Origin: an uncultured Bacteroidales bacterium
Lineage (GTDB): Bacteria > Bacteroidota > Bacteroidia > Bacteroidales > Marinilabiliaceae
Reading direction: 5' to 3'
Assembly: GCA_934717675.1 (NCBI GenBank)
Contig: CAKUYZ010000010.1
Span: 1-41,370 of the forward strand
Length of the DNA stretch: 41,370 bases
Part shown: piece after piece, positions 8,773 through 16,504 of the stretch
How positions within the stretch are numbered: position 1 is the stretch's first letter
Layout: every line of letters starts with the position of its first letter
The notes under the pieces: generated by a model
The model's input: the letters and a program-made list of their open reading frames with translations, nothing else
What the model was told of the DNA's origin: nothing
Databases searched by the model: none
Program-made: the position numbers and the translations under genes

Positions 8773-10281
8773 CTAGGCTTTGGCCCCGGCGTGGAACCTG
8801 TTGATGCAGTCAACGTAGGCCTCGACCGTGGCGCACACAATGTCGGTGTTTGCGGCGAAGCCGTAGTAGACGTGGCCGTCGTTCTCCACCTGGACGTGCA
8901 CCTTGCAGGTGTCGTCAGACCCCTTGCTGATGCTCTGTATGGTCAGTTCCTTGAGAATCATGGTCCGGTGGATGATGTTTTTGAGGGCGTTGATGGCCGC
9001 GTCCACGGGGCCGTTGCCAGTGGCAGCCGCCGTGAACTTCTCGCCGGCAATGTCAAGCCCAATGCTGGCCATGGGTTTGACGCCCACGCCGCTGGTGACT
9101 TGCATGAAGTCTATCTTGACGTGGTTGGTCTGCGCCACGTCGGCCCCGACGAGCATGAGCAGGTCGTCGTCGTTTATCTCTTTCTTCTTGTCCGCCAGTT
9201 TAAGGAACTGCTCGTAGGTCTGGTCCAGTTTCTCGCCCTCCACGTTGATTCCCAGCTCGCTCAGGCGGTGGCGCAGCGCAGCGCGCCCGCTGCGGGCCGT
9301 AAGGACGATTGAGTTGTCGTCAATGCCCACGTCATGCGGGTCCATAATCTCGTAGGTCGAGAGGTTTTTCAGCACGCCGTCTTGGTGGATGCCGCTGGAG
9401 TGCGCGAAGGCGTTGCGGCCCACTATGGCCTTGTTTGGCTGGACGGGCATGTTCATGAGGCTGGAGACCATGCGGCTGATGGGGTAGATCTGTTTGGTGT
9501 TGATGTTGGTGTCTATCCCCAGGCCCTTGTGGCACTTCAAGATCATGGCCACCTCTTCCAGGGCTGTGTTGCCGGCCCTCTCGCCAATGCCGTTGATGGT
9601 CACCTCGGTCTGCCTGGCGCCGTTGAGCACGCCAGCCATGGTGTTGGCCGTGGCCATTCCCAAGTCGTTGTGGCAGTGGGTGGATATGATGGCGTTCTCT
9701 ATGCCGTCTACGTGGTCAACGAGATATTTTATCTTGGCGCCATACTCTTGCGGCAGGCAATAGCCCGTGGTGTCGGGGATGTTGACAACCGTGGCTCCGG
9801 CCTTGATGACGGCCTCCACCACGCGGGCCAGGTACTCATTGTCCGTGCGGCCGGCATCTTCGGCGTAGAACTCCACGTCGTCCACATACTTGCGGGCGTA
9901 TTTGACAGCCCTGACGGCGCGCTCTATGATCTCCTCGCGGGTGGAGTTGAATTTATATTTGATGTGGGAGTCGGACGTGCCGATGCCCGTGTGAATCCTT
10001 TTGTGTTTTGCAAAACGCAGTGCATCGGCGGCCACGTCAATGTCTTTCTCCACCGCCCTGGTCAGGGCGCATATGGTGGGCCACGTGACGGCCTTGGAGA
10101 TCTCGATGACCGAGTTGAAGTCTCCCGGGCTGGAGATGGGGAAACCCGCCTCAATGACATCGACGCCAAGGGACTCTAGCGCCTTGGCGACCTGTATTTT
10201 CTCAACCGTGTTGAGCTGGCAGCCCGGCACCTGCTCGCCATCGCGCAGCGTGGTGTCAAAGATATAGACTCTGTTGTCCAT
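8773..10281 (-). CDS. leuA: 2-isopropylmalate synthase
   Basis: A 502-residue enzyme that condenses acetyl-CoA with 2-ketoisovalerate, the first committed step of leucine synthesis. The ATG at 10281 was chosen because MDNRVYIFDTTLRDGEQVPG matches the normal LeuA start. The frame runs on upstream to about 10530, but that extension is Arg/Pro-rich, unlike any LeuA, and lies in a GC-rich spacer. Other motifs: ISTHCHNDLGMATANT and VTINGIGERAGNTALEE, then the linker (AFAHSSGIHQDGVLKN) and a C-terminal leucine-binding regulatory domain from about residue 370. End-product inhibition by leucine is expected from that domain. Confidence 0.95.
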   Translation of the reverse strand: MDNRVYIFDTTLRDGEQVPGCQLNTVEKIQVAKALESLGVDVIEAGFPISSPGDFNSVIEISKAVTWPTICALTRAVEKDIDVAADALRFAKHKRIHTGIGTSDSHIKYKFNSTREEIIERAVRAVKYARKYVDDVEFYAEDAGRTDNEYLARVVEAVIKAGATVVNIPDTTGYCLPQEYGAKIKYLVDHVDGIENAIISTHCHNDLGMATANTMAGVLNGARQTEVTINGIGERAGNTALEEVAMILKCHKGLGIDTNINTKQIYPISRMVSSLMNMPVQPNKAIVGRNAFAHSSGIHQDGVLKNLSTYEIMDPHDVGIDDNSIVLTARSGRAALRHRLSELGINVEGEKLDQTYEQFLKLADKKKEINDDDLLMLVGADVAQTNHVKIDFMQVTSGVGVKPMASIGLDIAGEKFTAAATGNGPVDAAINALKNIIHRTMILKELTIQSISKGSDDTCKVHVQVENDGHVYYGFAANTDIVCATVEAYVDCINRFHAGAKA

Positions 10282-10535
10282 GCTTCTGAAGTCGTTTTGT
10301 TTTGTCGGCGACGCCTTGTGTTTGTGAGAGTAGGAGTGAGGTCCCGCCGGCCGCGTCGTCATAAGGTAAGACCCGCGGGGCCTGCGTTTTGTGTCGCGGC
10401 TTGTTGTCGCCCGCCGCGGGCGTGATGGGGTAAAAGGGCGCAGGGCCTGGCCATGCCCCACTGTGTGCGGGAGGCCACCGCGGCCCCGCGCCCTGTGCCT
10501 TGGCCCGCGCGCCAGGCGCGGGCCTCTCATGTCTC
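10282..10535 (-). other. GC-rich spacer with inverted repeats between ilvC and leuA
   Basis: 254 nt without a convincing gene inside the ilv-leu operon, much longer than the other gaps here. Twelve nt after the ilvC stop lies a perfect 9-bp hairpin, GGCCCGCGC/GCGCGGGCC (10502-10524). Another inverted repeat, AGGGCGC/GCGCCCT, spans roughly 10432-10495 and its far arm runs into TTTT on the coding strand. I found no Leu-rich leader peptide and no TAnnTTTG box. It could trim or partly terminate the message between the ilv and leu halves, or simply be spacer. Confidence 0.45.
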
Positions 10536-11579
10536 TTAGTTATTCTCCGGGCGGAGCTTGCGGACGGTTACGGCCGTCTGCCACATCTCGCTGTCGCGGA
10601 GAGCCTTGAGCTCCTTCTCGAGACCCACGCGATAGTCGGGCTTAGAGTTGGAGTCCATGGAGATCTGCGCCTCGTTGCCGAGCTTGACGCTCATGTAGAG
10701 CCACTGCATGATGGGCTTGATGGCGTCGTGGAAACGGGGGTACCAGTCCAGCGCGCCGCGCTGCGCGGTGGTGGAGCAGTTGGCGTACATCCAGTCCATG
10801 CCCTTCTCTGCGAAGAGGGGCATGAGGCTCTGGGTGAGCTCCTCCACGGTCTCGTTGAAAGCCTCGGAGGGGGTGTGGCCGTTCTCGCGGAGCACCTCGT
10901 ACTGCGCGAGGAGGAGGCCCTGGATGGCGCCCATCAGAGAGCCGCGCTCGCCGGTGAGGTCAGAGGTGGCCTCGCGCTGGAACGTGGTCTCGAAGAGGTA
11001 GCCGGAGCCGATGCCGATGCCGAGGGCCAGAGCCTTGTCGAGGGCCTTGCCGGAGGCGTCTTGATAGACGGCGTAGGAAGAGTTGAGGCCGCGGCCCTGG
11101 AGGAACATGCTGCGGAGCGACGTGCCGGAGCCCTTGGGGGCCACCATGATGACGTCTACGTCAGTGGGAGGCACGCACTTGGTGCGGTCGTTCCAGGTGA
11201 TGGCGAAGCCGTGAGAGAAGTAGAGGGTCTTGCCCGGGGTGAGGGCGGCCTTGATGGTGGGCCATACGGAGAGGACGGCCGCGTCTGAGAGGAGGCACAT
11301 GATGATGGTGCCTTTCTTGACGGCCTCCTCGATGGAGAAGAGGGTCTCGCCCGGCTTCCAGCCATCGGCTACAGCCTTCTCGAAGGTCTTGCCCTGACGC
11401 TGGCCCACGATGACGTTGAAGCCGTTGTCGCGCAGGTTGAGAGACTGGCCAGGGCCCTGAACGCCGTAGCCGATGACGGCGATGGTCTCGTTCTTCAGGA
11501 TCTCACGCGCCTTCTCAAGAGGGAACTCCTCGCGGGTCATGACTTCCTCAATGACGCCGCCAAAATTCATCTTTGCCAT
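10536..11579 (-). CDS. ilvC: Ketol-acid reductoisomerase (class I)
   Basis: A 347-residue short-form enzyme that isomerises and reduces acetolactate or acetohydroxybutyrate with NADPH and Mg2+. IAVIGYGVQGPGQSLNLRD is the Rossmann fingerprint. KGSGTSLRSMF, SDLTGERGSLMGAIQGLL (metal-binding Asp/Glu) and the C-terminal knotted domain with EELTQSLMPLFAEKGMDWMY are present. It follows ilvN by 69 nt and is the last ilv gene before the leu block. The gap to leuA is unusually long and GC-rich (described separately). Confidence 0.96.
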   Translation of the reverse strand: MAKMNFGGVIEEVMTREEFPLEKAREILKNETIAVIGYGVQGPGQSLNLRDNGFNVIVGQRQGKTFEKAVADGWKPGETLFSIEEAVKKGTIIMCLLSDAAVLSVWPTIKAALTPGKTLYFSHGFAITWNDRTKCVPPTDVDVIMVAPKGSGTSLRSMFLQGRGLNSSYAVYQDASGKALDKALALGIGIGSGYLFETTFQREATSDLTGERGSLMGAIQGLLLAQYEVLRENGHTPSEAFNETVEELTQSLMPLFAEKGMDWMYANCSTTAQRGALDWYPRFHDAIKPIMQWLYMSVKLGNEAQISMDSNSKPDYRVGLEKELKALRDSEMWQTAVTVRKLRPENN

Positions 11580-11648
11580 TTTATTACTTTAAAGTGTTTT
11601 AGGTTGTTTCAAAAAAAATGTCTGTGTGGCCTGGGAGCGGGCGATGGG

Positions 11649-12230
11649 TCACAGCGCGCCCTCGCCGCGGGCTTTCTCGGCCCTGCGCTCCTGCAGCTCA
11701 ATGAAGCGAGACACTCGCTCGACGGTGGACTTGGTTATGGCCACGCGCCCCGAGCGGACGAACTGCAGCACCCCGTAGGGCGCCAGCTCGTCGTAGAGGC
11801 GGCGGGTCTCGTCGCAGTGCCCCGTCTTCTGTAGCACCGTGTATGTGCGGTTTATCTCCAAAATCTGGGCGTTGTTGCGGCGCACTAGCTCCTCAAAGTC
11901 GGGACTCTCCAAGATGCTGTCTGTCTGGACCTTGTAGAGCGCCACCTCTTGATATATTATCTCGTCGTCGGTATAATAGAATGCCTTCAGCACGTCGATG
12001 CGCTTCTCAATCTGACGCACCACGGCCTCTATGGTCTTGTGGTCGGTCCTGCAGGCTATGGTGAACTTGTGGACCCCCTCTATGGCCGATGACGAGACGG
12101 AGAGGCTCCAGATGTTGAGGTTGCGCCTCGTGAAGATAATGGAAATCTGGTTGAGGATGCCCACCTGGTTCTCGGTGTAGACCGTGACCGTGTAAAGTGT
12201 GTTTTCTTTCTGCTCTGGCATATGGCTCAC
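11649..12230 (-). CDS. ilvN: Acetolactate synthase small (regulatory) subunit
   Basis: A 193-residue regulatory partner of the catalytic subunit encoded 15 nt upstream. The N-terminal ACT domain is seen as YTVTVYTENQVGILNQIS, with the second half of the fold up to about residue 80, followed by the C-terminal ALS_ss domain. ACT domains of this family bind valine and confer feedback inhibition. A second possible start lies three codons in (M4). Symbol ilvN or ilvH would both fit. Confidence 0.93.
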   Translation of the reverse strand: MSHMPEQKENTLYTVTVYTENQVGILNQISIIFTRRNLNIWSLSVSSSAIEGVHKFTIACRTDHKTIEAVVRQIEKRIDVLKAFYYTDDEIIYQEVALYKVQTDSILESPDFEELVRRNNAQILEINRTYTVLQKTGHCDETRRLYDELAPYGVLQFVRSGRVAITKSTVERVSRFIELQERRAEKARGEGAL

Positions 12231-12245
12231 TTTTAAAGATGGGTT

Positions 12246-14000
12246 TTATCTCTTGGCAAGAGGCTCATACTCATACCAGCTCGTGGCGTTGAGCATTATG
12301 TCCGTCACGCCCTTGCCGGGCGGTATCATGGGGAAGACGTTGTCTTGCTCCTCCACGTGCACCTCTAGCAAATAAGGCTCTGACGGGTCGGCCAGCATCT
12401 CGGCCACGGCCTCGTCTAGCTCCGCGCGGGCCTCCACCCTGCGGTGCTTTATGCCGTAGGCCGAGGCCAGTGTCATAAAGTCGGGGTTGGCCAGGCGCGT
12501 GAAAGAGTAGCGCGAACCGAAGAAGAGCTGCTGCCACTGGCGGACGTTGCCTAGCCAGTTGTTGTTCAGCAGCACCACCTTCACGCCCAGATGCTCCTGC
12601 ATGATGGTGCCAAGCTCTTGCTCGGTCATTTGGAGGCCTCCGTCGCCGCAGAAGACGCAGACGTTGCGCCCCGGCGCGGCCACTTTGGCGCCCACGGCGG
12701 CCGGCAGGCCGAAGCCCATGGTGCCGAGGCCGCCGGACGTGAGGAGGCTGCGCGAGTGGCAGAACGTGGAGTATCGCGCGCCCATCATCTGGTTCTGTCC
12801 CACGTCGGTGACGATGATGGCCTCGCTCTTGCCAATGCGGCTCACCGCGCTGATGGCCTCGCCCATCTTGATGTTGCCCGCTCCGGGGTTGGTCTCGGCG
12901 TCGCTCACGAGCTTGCGCTCGTCGGCGTTGCACTTGTCAAAGCTGGCCTCCCACTCGCCGTGGCTGGCCTTGTCCACCATGCTGGTCAGGAGCGTCAGCA
13001 CTTCGCGGGCGTCGCCCTCGATGCCAATCTCCACGGGTATTATTTTGCCCAGCTCGGCCCGGTCGATGTCAATGTGTATGATGCGCGCCTGGCGTGCGTA
13101 GGTGCCGACAACGCCCGTGACGCGATCGTCAAACCTCATGCCCACGGCCAGCAGCACGTCACACTCGTTGGTCTTGACGTTGGGGCCTATGTTGCCGTGC
13201 ATGCCCACCATGCCCTTGTAGTGCGGGTTCGTGCTGTCTAGCGCGCTGAGGCCCAGCAGGGTCGACGCGGCCGGCGTGCCGGTCTTGTCAAGGAACTCGG
13301 CCAGCTCTTGCTCGGCGTGGGAGAGGATGACGCCTTGGCCGTAGACGACCATGGGCCTCTTGGCCTCGTTGATTATGCGGGCGGCCTCGCGCACCTTCTC
13401 GTCCACAATGTCGGGTTTCGGCACGTAGCTGCGGATGAAGTTGACGGGCTTGTAGTTAAAGACGGCCTTGCCCACCTGGGCGTTTTTCGCGAAGTCTAGC
13501 ACCACGGGGCCGGGCCTGCCCGTGCGGGCTATGAAGAAAGCCCTGGCCACCGCCCAAGCCACGTCTTCCGGCCTGCGGATCTGGTAGCTCCACTTGGATA
13601 TGGGTAGCGTGACGCCCAAGACGTCGGTCTCCTGAAAGGCGTCGGTGCCAAGGAGCGACGCCCCCACCTGGCCGCTTATGACCACGAGGGGCGTGGAGTC
13701 CATCATGGCGTCGGCAATGCCCGTGATGGCGTTCGTGGCGCCAGGCCCCGACGTGACGAAGACGACGCCCGTCTTGCCGCTCACGCGGGCGTAGCCCTGC
13801 GCGGCGTGGACGGCCCCCTGCTCATGCCTCACAAGGACGTGGCGCAGGCGGTCCTGAAAATCATATAGCGTGTCATAGACAGGCATGATGGCTCCGCCGG
13901 GATAGCCGAAGATGGTCTCGACCCCCTCGGCCATCAGCGAGCGGATCAGGATCTCTGACCCTGGGATGCTCTGTCCGATGTTATGCTGTTCTTCTGCCAT
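12246..14000 (-). CDS. ilvB: Acetolactate synthase large (catalytic) subunit
   Basis: A 584-residue thiamine-diphosphate enzyme that condenses pyruvate with pyruvate or 2-ketobutyrate, the shared first step to valine/leucine and isoleucine. VETIFGYPGGAIMPVYD and HEQGAVHAAQGYAR (catalytic Glu) lie at the N terminus. The ThDP/Mg motif begins CGDGGLQMTEQELG and ends LLNNNWLG near the C terminus. Length is normal. It follows ilvD by 54 nt and precedes ilvN by 15 nt, so catalytic and regulatory subunits are made together. Confidence 0.96.
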   Translation of the reverse strand: MAEEQHNIGQSIPGSEILIRSLMAEGVETIFGYPGGAIMPVYDTLYDFQDRLRHVLVRHEQGAVHAAQGYARVSGKTGVVFVTSGPGATNAITGIADAMMDSTPLVVISGQVGASLLGTDAFQETDVLGVTLPISKWSYQIRRPEDVAWAVARAFFIARTGRPGPVVLDFAKNAQVGKAVFNYKPVNFIRSYVPKPDIVDEKVREAARIINEAKRPMVVYGQGVILSHAEQELAEFLDKTGTPAASTLLGLSALDSTNPHYKGMVGMHGNIGPNVKTNECDVLLAVGMRFDDRVTGVVGTYARQARIIHIDIDRAELGKIIPVEIGIEGDAREVLTLLTSMVDKASHGEWEASFDKCNADERKLVSDAETNPGAGNIKMGEAISAVSRIGKSEAIIVTDVGQNQMMGARYSTFCHSRSLLTSGGLGTMGFGLPAAVGAKVAAPGRNVCVFCGDGGLQMTEQELGTIMQEHLGVKVVLLNNNWLGNVRQWQQLFFGSRYSFTRLANPDFMTLASAYGIKHRRVEARAELDEAVAEMLADPSEPYLLEVHVEEQDNVFPMIPPGKGVTDIMLNATSWYEYEPLAKR

Positions 14001-14054
14001 CTGGTTTCTTCAAATGTGTCGTTTCTAAAAACCTCTGTGTGAGAGCCCTCGCCG

Positions 14055-15905
14055 CTAGTCTATGACGCGGGCCGCGCCCTTGTCTGCCGAGCTTACCATG
14101 GCCGCGTAGGCGCGCAGGGCCTTGGACACCTCGCGCTGACGCACCGGCGGGGTGAAGGCTTTCTTGCCGCGCTTCAGCTCCTCCTCGCGCCGCTGGGCGA
14201 GCTCCTCGTCTGTGAGGCGCACGTTGATGGAGCGGTTGGGGATGTCAATCTCAATGATGTCGCCATCGCGCACCAGGCCAATGTTGCCGCCCGCAGCCGC
14301 CTCTGGCGATATGTGGCCAATGGAGAGGCCCGACGTGCCACCCGAGAAGCGGCCGTCAGTGATGAGGGCGCACTCCTTGCCAAGGTGCATGCTCTTGATA
14401 TATGACGTGGGGTAGAGCATCTCTTGCATTCCGGGGCCGCCGCGCGGGCCCTCGTAGGCGATGACCACCACGTCGCCGCTCTTGATCTTGCCGCCCAAGA
14501 TGCCCTCGCACGCTGCCTCCTGTGAGTCGAACACTTTGGCGGGGCCGGAGAATTTCCATATCTTCTCGTCAACGCCGGCCGTCTTGATGACGCAGCCGTC
14601 TTGGGCGATGTTGCCGAAGAGGACTCCCAGGCCGCCGTCTTTGGTGTAGGCGTGCTCCAGGTCGCGGATGCAGCCCTCGGCGCGGTCGGTGTCCAGCGTG
14701 TCATAATATGTGTTTTGCGCGCCCAGCTGTATGCAGAACTTGCCGCCGGGCGCGGCCTTATATTTGGTCTTGGCCGTCACCGTGGCCTTGGGGCTGAGGA
14801 TGCAGTATTGCTCAATCTCTTGCTTCAGCGTCAGGCCGTCCACGCGCTTGAGGCTGGTGTCCACCAGCCCGCCTTTGGCCAGCTCCGCCATGATGCCCAC
14901 CACGCCGCCGGCGCGGTTGACGTCTTGAATGTGATATTTCTGGGTGTTGGGCGCCACCTTGCATATGCACGGCACCTTGCGGCTGAGCTTGTCAATATCC
15001 GCCATCTTGAAGTCCACCCCGCCCTCGAAGGCCACGGCCAGGAGGTGCAGCACCGTGTTGGTGGAGCCGCCCATGGCGATGTCTAGCGTCATGGCGTTGA
15101 GGAAGGCCTGGCGGGTGGCAATGCTGCGCGGCAGCACGGAGTCGTCCCCGTCGCGGTAATACTTATACGTGTTGTCCACCAGCAGTTTCGCGGCGTCGGC
15201 GAAGAGCTGCTTGCGCTTCTCGTGCGTGGCCACGATGGTGCCGTTGCCGGGCAGTGAGAGGCCAATGGCCTCCGTGAGGCAGTTCATGGAGTTGGCCGTG
15301 AACATTCCGGAGCATGACCCGCACGTCGGGCAGGCGTGGTTCTCCACGTCGGCCACTTCTGCGTCAGAGAGCGTGGGGTCGGCGCTCTTTATCATGGCGT
15401 CGATGAGGTCGAGCTTGGCCTGGCCCAAGACGCCGGCCTCCATGGGGCCGCCGGAGCAGAAGACGGTGGGGATGTTTAGCCTCATGGCGGCAATGAGCAT
15501 GCCGGGCGTTATCTTGTCGCAGTTCGAGATGCATATCATGGCGTCGGCCTTGTGGGCGTTGACCATATACTCGACGCTGTCGGCAATGACGTCTCGAGAC
15601 GGCAGAGAGTAGAGCATGCCGTCATGGCCCATGGCAATGCCGTCGTCCACGGCAATGGTGTTGAACTCCGCGGCGTAGCACCCGCGCTTCTCAATCTCAG
15701 ACTTCACGTACTGGCCGATCTCGTGCAGGTGGGTGTGACCCGGCACGAACTGCGTGAAGCTGTTCACGATGGCTATGACGGGCTTGCCCATCATCTCTCT
15801 CTTCATGCCGTTGGCCACCCATAGGGCCCTGGCTCCAGCCATGCGCCGGCCCTCTGTGGTGGCCGCGCTGCGGAGCTTGATCTTGTAGTTGCTTTCGTCT
15901 GCCAT
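14055..15905 (-). CDS. ilvD: Dihydroxy-acid dehydratase
   Basis: A 616-residue Fe-S dehydratase that forms 2-ketoisovalerate and 2-keto-3-methylvalerate. Motifs include NSFTQFVPGHTHLHEIG, ISNCDKITPGM, CPTCGSCSGMFTANSMNCL and DIAMGGSTNTVLHLLA, with conserved cluster cysteines. It is the first structural gene of the operon. The start codon lies 33 nt downstream of the U tract of the leader terminator, so expression of everything to leuB should depend on readthrough of the attenuator. Confidence 0.96.
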   Translation of the reverse strand: MADESNYKIKLRSAATTEGRRMAGARALWVANGMKREMMGKPVIAIVNSFTQFVPGHTHLHEIGQYVKSEIEKRGCYAAEFNTIAVDDGIAMGHDGMLYSLPSRDVIADSVEYMVNAHKADAMICISNCDKITPGMLIAAMRLNIPTVFCSGGPMEAGVLGQAKLDLIDAMIKSADPTLSDAEVADVENHACPTCGSCSGMFTANSMNCLTEAIGLSLPGNGTIVATHEKRKQLFADAAKLLVDNTYKYYRDGDDSVLPRSIATRQAFLNAMTLDIAMGGSTNTVLHLLAVAFEGGVDFKMADIDKLSRKVPCICKVAPNTQKYHIQDVNRAGGVVGIMAELAKGGLVDTSLKRVDGLTLKQEIEQYCILSPKATVTAKTKYKAAPGGKFCIQLGAQNTYYDTLDTDRAEGCIRDLEHAYTKDGGLGVLFGNIAQDGCVIKTAGVDEKIWKFSGPAKVFDSQEAACEGILGGKIKSGDVVVIAYEGPRGGPGMQEMLYPTSYIKSMHLGKECALITDGRFSGGTSGLSIGHISPEAAAGGNIGLVRDGDIIEIDIPNRSINVRLTDEELAQRREEELKRGKKAFTPPVRQREVSKALRAYAAMVSSADKGAARVID

Positions 15906-15937
15906 GGTTTATGCTTTGGTATTTTGTGTCTCAGGAT

Positions 15938-15970
15938 AAAAAAAGAGCCCCTCTCGCGGTGAGAAGGGCT
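15938..15970 (-). terminator. Leader terminator (attenuator) of the ilv-leu operon
   Basis: On the minus strand AGCCCTTCTC pairs with GAGAGGGGCT (15970-15961 with 15955-15946; 10 bp, one G-U) around a 5-nt loop, followed at once by seven T (15944-15938). This is a classical intrinsic terminator between the leader peptide and ilvD. Confidence 0.85.
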
Positions 15971-16037
15971 TTTATGCTATAGTGCCATGCGCCATTGCCA
16001 CACTCCTCACCGCTTCTCATGTCCGTAGCACGAGAAG
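15956..16037 (-). promoter_or_regulatory. Antiterminator and pause hairpin of the ilv-leu attenuator
   Basis: On the minus strand GCGGTGAGGAG (16013-16003) can pair over 11 bp (one G-U) with CTTCTCACCGC (15966-15956), which is part of the 5' arm and loop of the terminator, so the two folds exclude each other. Upstream, CTTCTC within the leader codons (16037-16032) can pair with GAGAAG (16018-16013), the usual 1:2 hairpin. A ribosome held on the Ile/Leu/Val codons would mask the first CTTCTC and favour antitermination. One that reaches the stop codon at 16019-16017 would cover the antiterminator arm and allow termination. Pairing was found by eye; no folding energy was computed. Confidence 0.75.
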
Positions 16038-16085
16038 AAGAATAAAAATCACTCGGAGAAGAGATATGTTGAACGCTTTGGTCAT
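16017..16085 (-). CDS. Ile/Leu/Val-rich leader peptide of the ilv-leu operon
   Basis: A 22-residue open frame from ATG at 16085 to TGA at 16019-16017. It begins MTKAFNISLLRVI and continues FILLLVLRT, so 11 of 22 residues are Ile, Leu or Val, with a solid run of control codons just before the 1:2 hairpin. The LLRVI stretch resembles the enterobacterial ilv leader peptide. It begins about 16 nt after the expected transcription start from the TATATTTG box, and its stop codon touches the antiterminator. The product itself is probably without function; translation speed is the sensor. Confidence 0.82.
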   Translation of the reverse strand: MTKAFNISLLRVIFILLLVLRT

Positions 16086-16107
16086 CCATTGCTTCGTTTG
16101 ACGAGCG

Positions 16108-16115
16108 CAAATATA
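16108..16115 (-). promoter_or_regulatory. Probable -7 box of the ilv-leu promoter
   Basis: The minus strand reads TATATTTG, an exact match to the Bacteroidetes -7 consensus TAnnTTTG. It lies about 22 nt upstream of the leader peptide start. The expected -33 TTG is replaced by a T run (about 16131-16138), so the upstream element is weak. Position relative to the leader supports the call. Confidence 0.6.
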
Positions 16116-16263
16116 GAGAACATCTTGTTAAAAAAAAAGCCGTGACGTGATTAAGTTGCGGGAAAGTTAAGATGACACGACAGCTATTTCCCCAATGCCG
16201 CGCCGCGGGCTACGTCTTTTATTGTCATGCTGGAGCTGCCAGCTGTTAATTGGCGCGGCTGTG

Positions 16264-16294
16264 TTGCATTTGAAAAATTAATCGTGTAACTTTG
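16264..16294 (+). promoter_or_regulatory. Probable promoter of the his operon
   Basis: TTG at 16264-16266, then 20 nt, then TAACTTTG at 16287-16294. Both boxes and the spacing fit the Bacteroidetes sigma-70 consensus. The expected start near 16300 leaves a short 5' end of about 17 nt before the His leader peptide, as is normal for translated attenuators. Confidence 0.65.
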
Positions 16295-16317
16295 AACATC
16301 GAGTTGTAAACATCGAA

Positions 16318-16404
16318 ATGAAGACCGTCTGCTCAGCACCCCACCATGTGGCGCACCCTCACCACCACCATCATCACCAGATGAGGGCGGGGGAGCGGCT
16401 CTAG
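16318..16404 (+). CDS. hisL: Histidine-rich leader peptide of the his operon
   Basis: A 28-residue open frame from ATG 16318 to TAG 16402-16404. Residues 9-20 read HHVAHPHHHHHH, so nine of 28 residues are His and six are consecutive (mixed CAC/CAT codons). The frame sits between a consensus-like promoter and a terminator hairpin and directly upstream of hisG. This is the arrangement of the enterobacterial HisL leader, in which shortage of charged tRNA-His stalls the ribosome on the His run. The peptide sequence otherwise does not resemble HisL of enterobacteria. Confidence 0.88.
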   Translation: MKTVCSAPHHVAHPHHHHHHQMRAGERL

Positions 16405-16482
16405 TGCCAAGTCAGGGAAGCGAGAAAGCGACAAGGGTTTCAAACTTCAGATAAGAAAAGACTTCACGAGGCTCACCCCGCC
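16356..16482 (+). promoter_or_regulatory. Pause hairpin and antiterminator of the his attenuator
   Basis: CCCTCA (16356-16361) pairs with TGAGGG (16382-16387), giving a 1:2 hairpin whose loop is the His-codon run. GGCGGGGGAG (16386-16395) can pair over 10 bp, with one bulged A, with CTCACCCCGCC (16472-16482) in the 5' arm and loop of the terminator. The second fold overlaps both the first hairpin and the terminator, so the three form a mutually exclusive set. The arm 16386-16395 lies within the last codons of the leader peptide, where a ribosome at the stop codon would mask it. Pairings were identified by eye. Confidence 0.72.
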
Positions 16483-16504
16483 AAGCGCAGGGTGAGCCTC
16501 TTTT
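16468..16504 (+). terminator. Leader terminator (attenuator) of the his operon
   Basis: A perfect 11-bp stem, GAGGCTCACCC (16468-16478) with GGGTGAGCCTC (16490-16500), 11-nt loop, followed by TTTT (16501-16504) and a T-rich stretch. It lies 56 nt before the hisG start, between the leader peptide and the structural genes. Confidence 0.85.

Noticed and set aside
8311..10179. Long plus-strand open frames (333 and 281 codons) opposite leuC and leuA
   Set aside because: They are antisense shadows of GC-rich, codon-biased genes; the translations are low-complexity (Val/Gly/His/Ala-rich) with no recognisable domain, while the minus strand encodes clear LeuC and LeuA.
10350..10455. Possible Leu leader peptide upstream of leuA
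   Set aside because: The only short frame there (MARPCALLPHHARGG...) has few Leu codons, and no terminator/antiterminator pair is arranged around it.
10282..10530. N-terminal extension of leuA of about 80 codons
   Set aside because: Arg/Pro/Gly-rich, unlike any LeuA; MDNRVYIFDTTLRDGEQ is the natural start.
16029..16096. Overlapping frame starting MDDQSVQHISSPSD, one base out of phase with the ilv leader peptide
   Set aside because: It runs through the terminator and contains no run of control codons; the overlapping frame starting at 16085 is rich in I/L/V and stops at the right place.
16359..16377. CAC/CAT trinucleotide run as a CRISPR-like or microsatellite repeat
   Set aside because: It is the His codon run of the leader peptide, in frame and bracketed by a hairpin.
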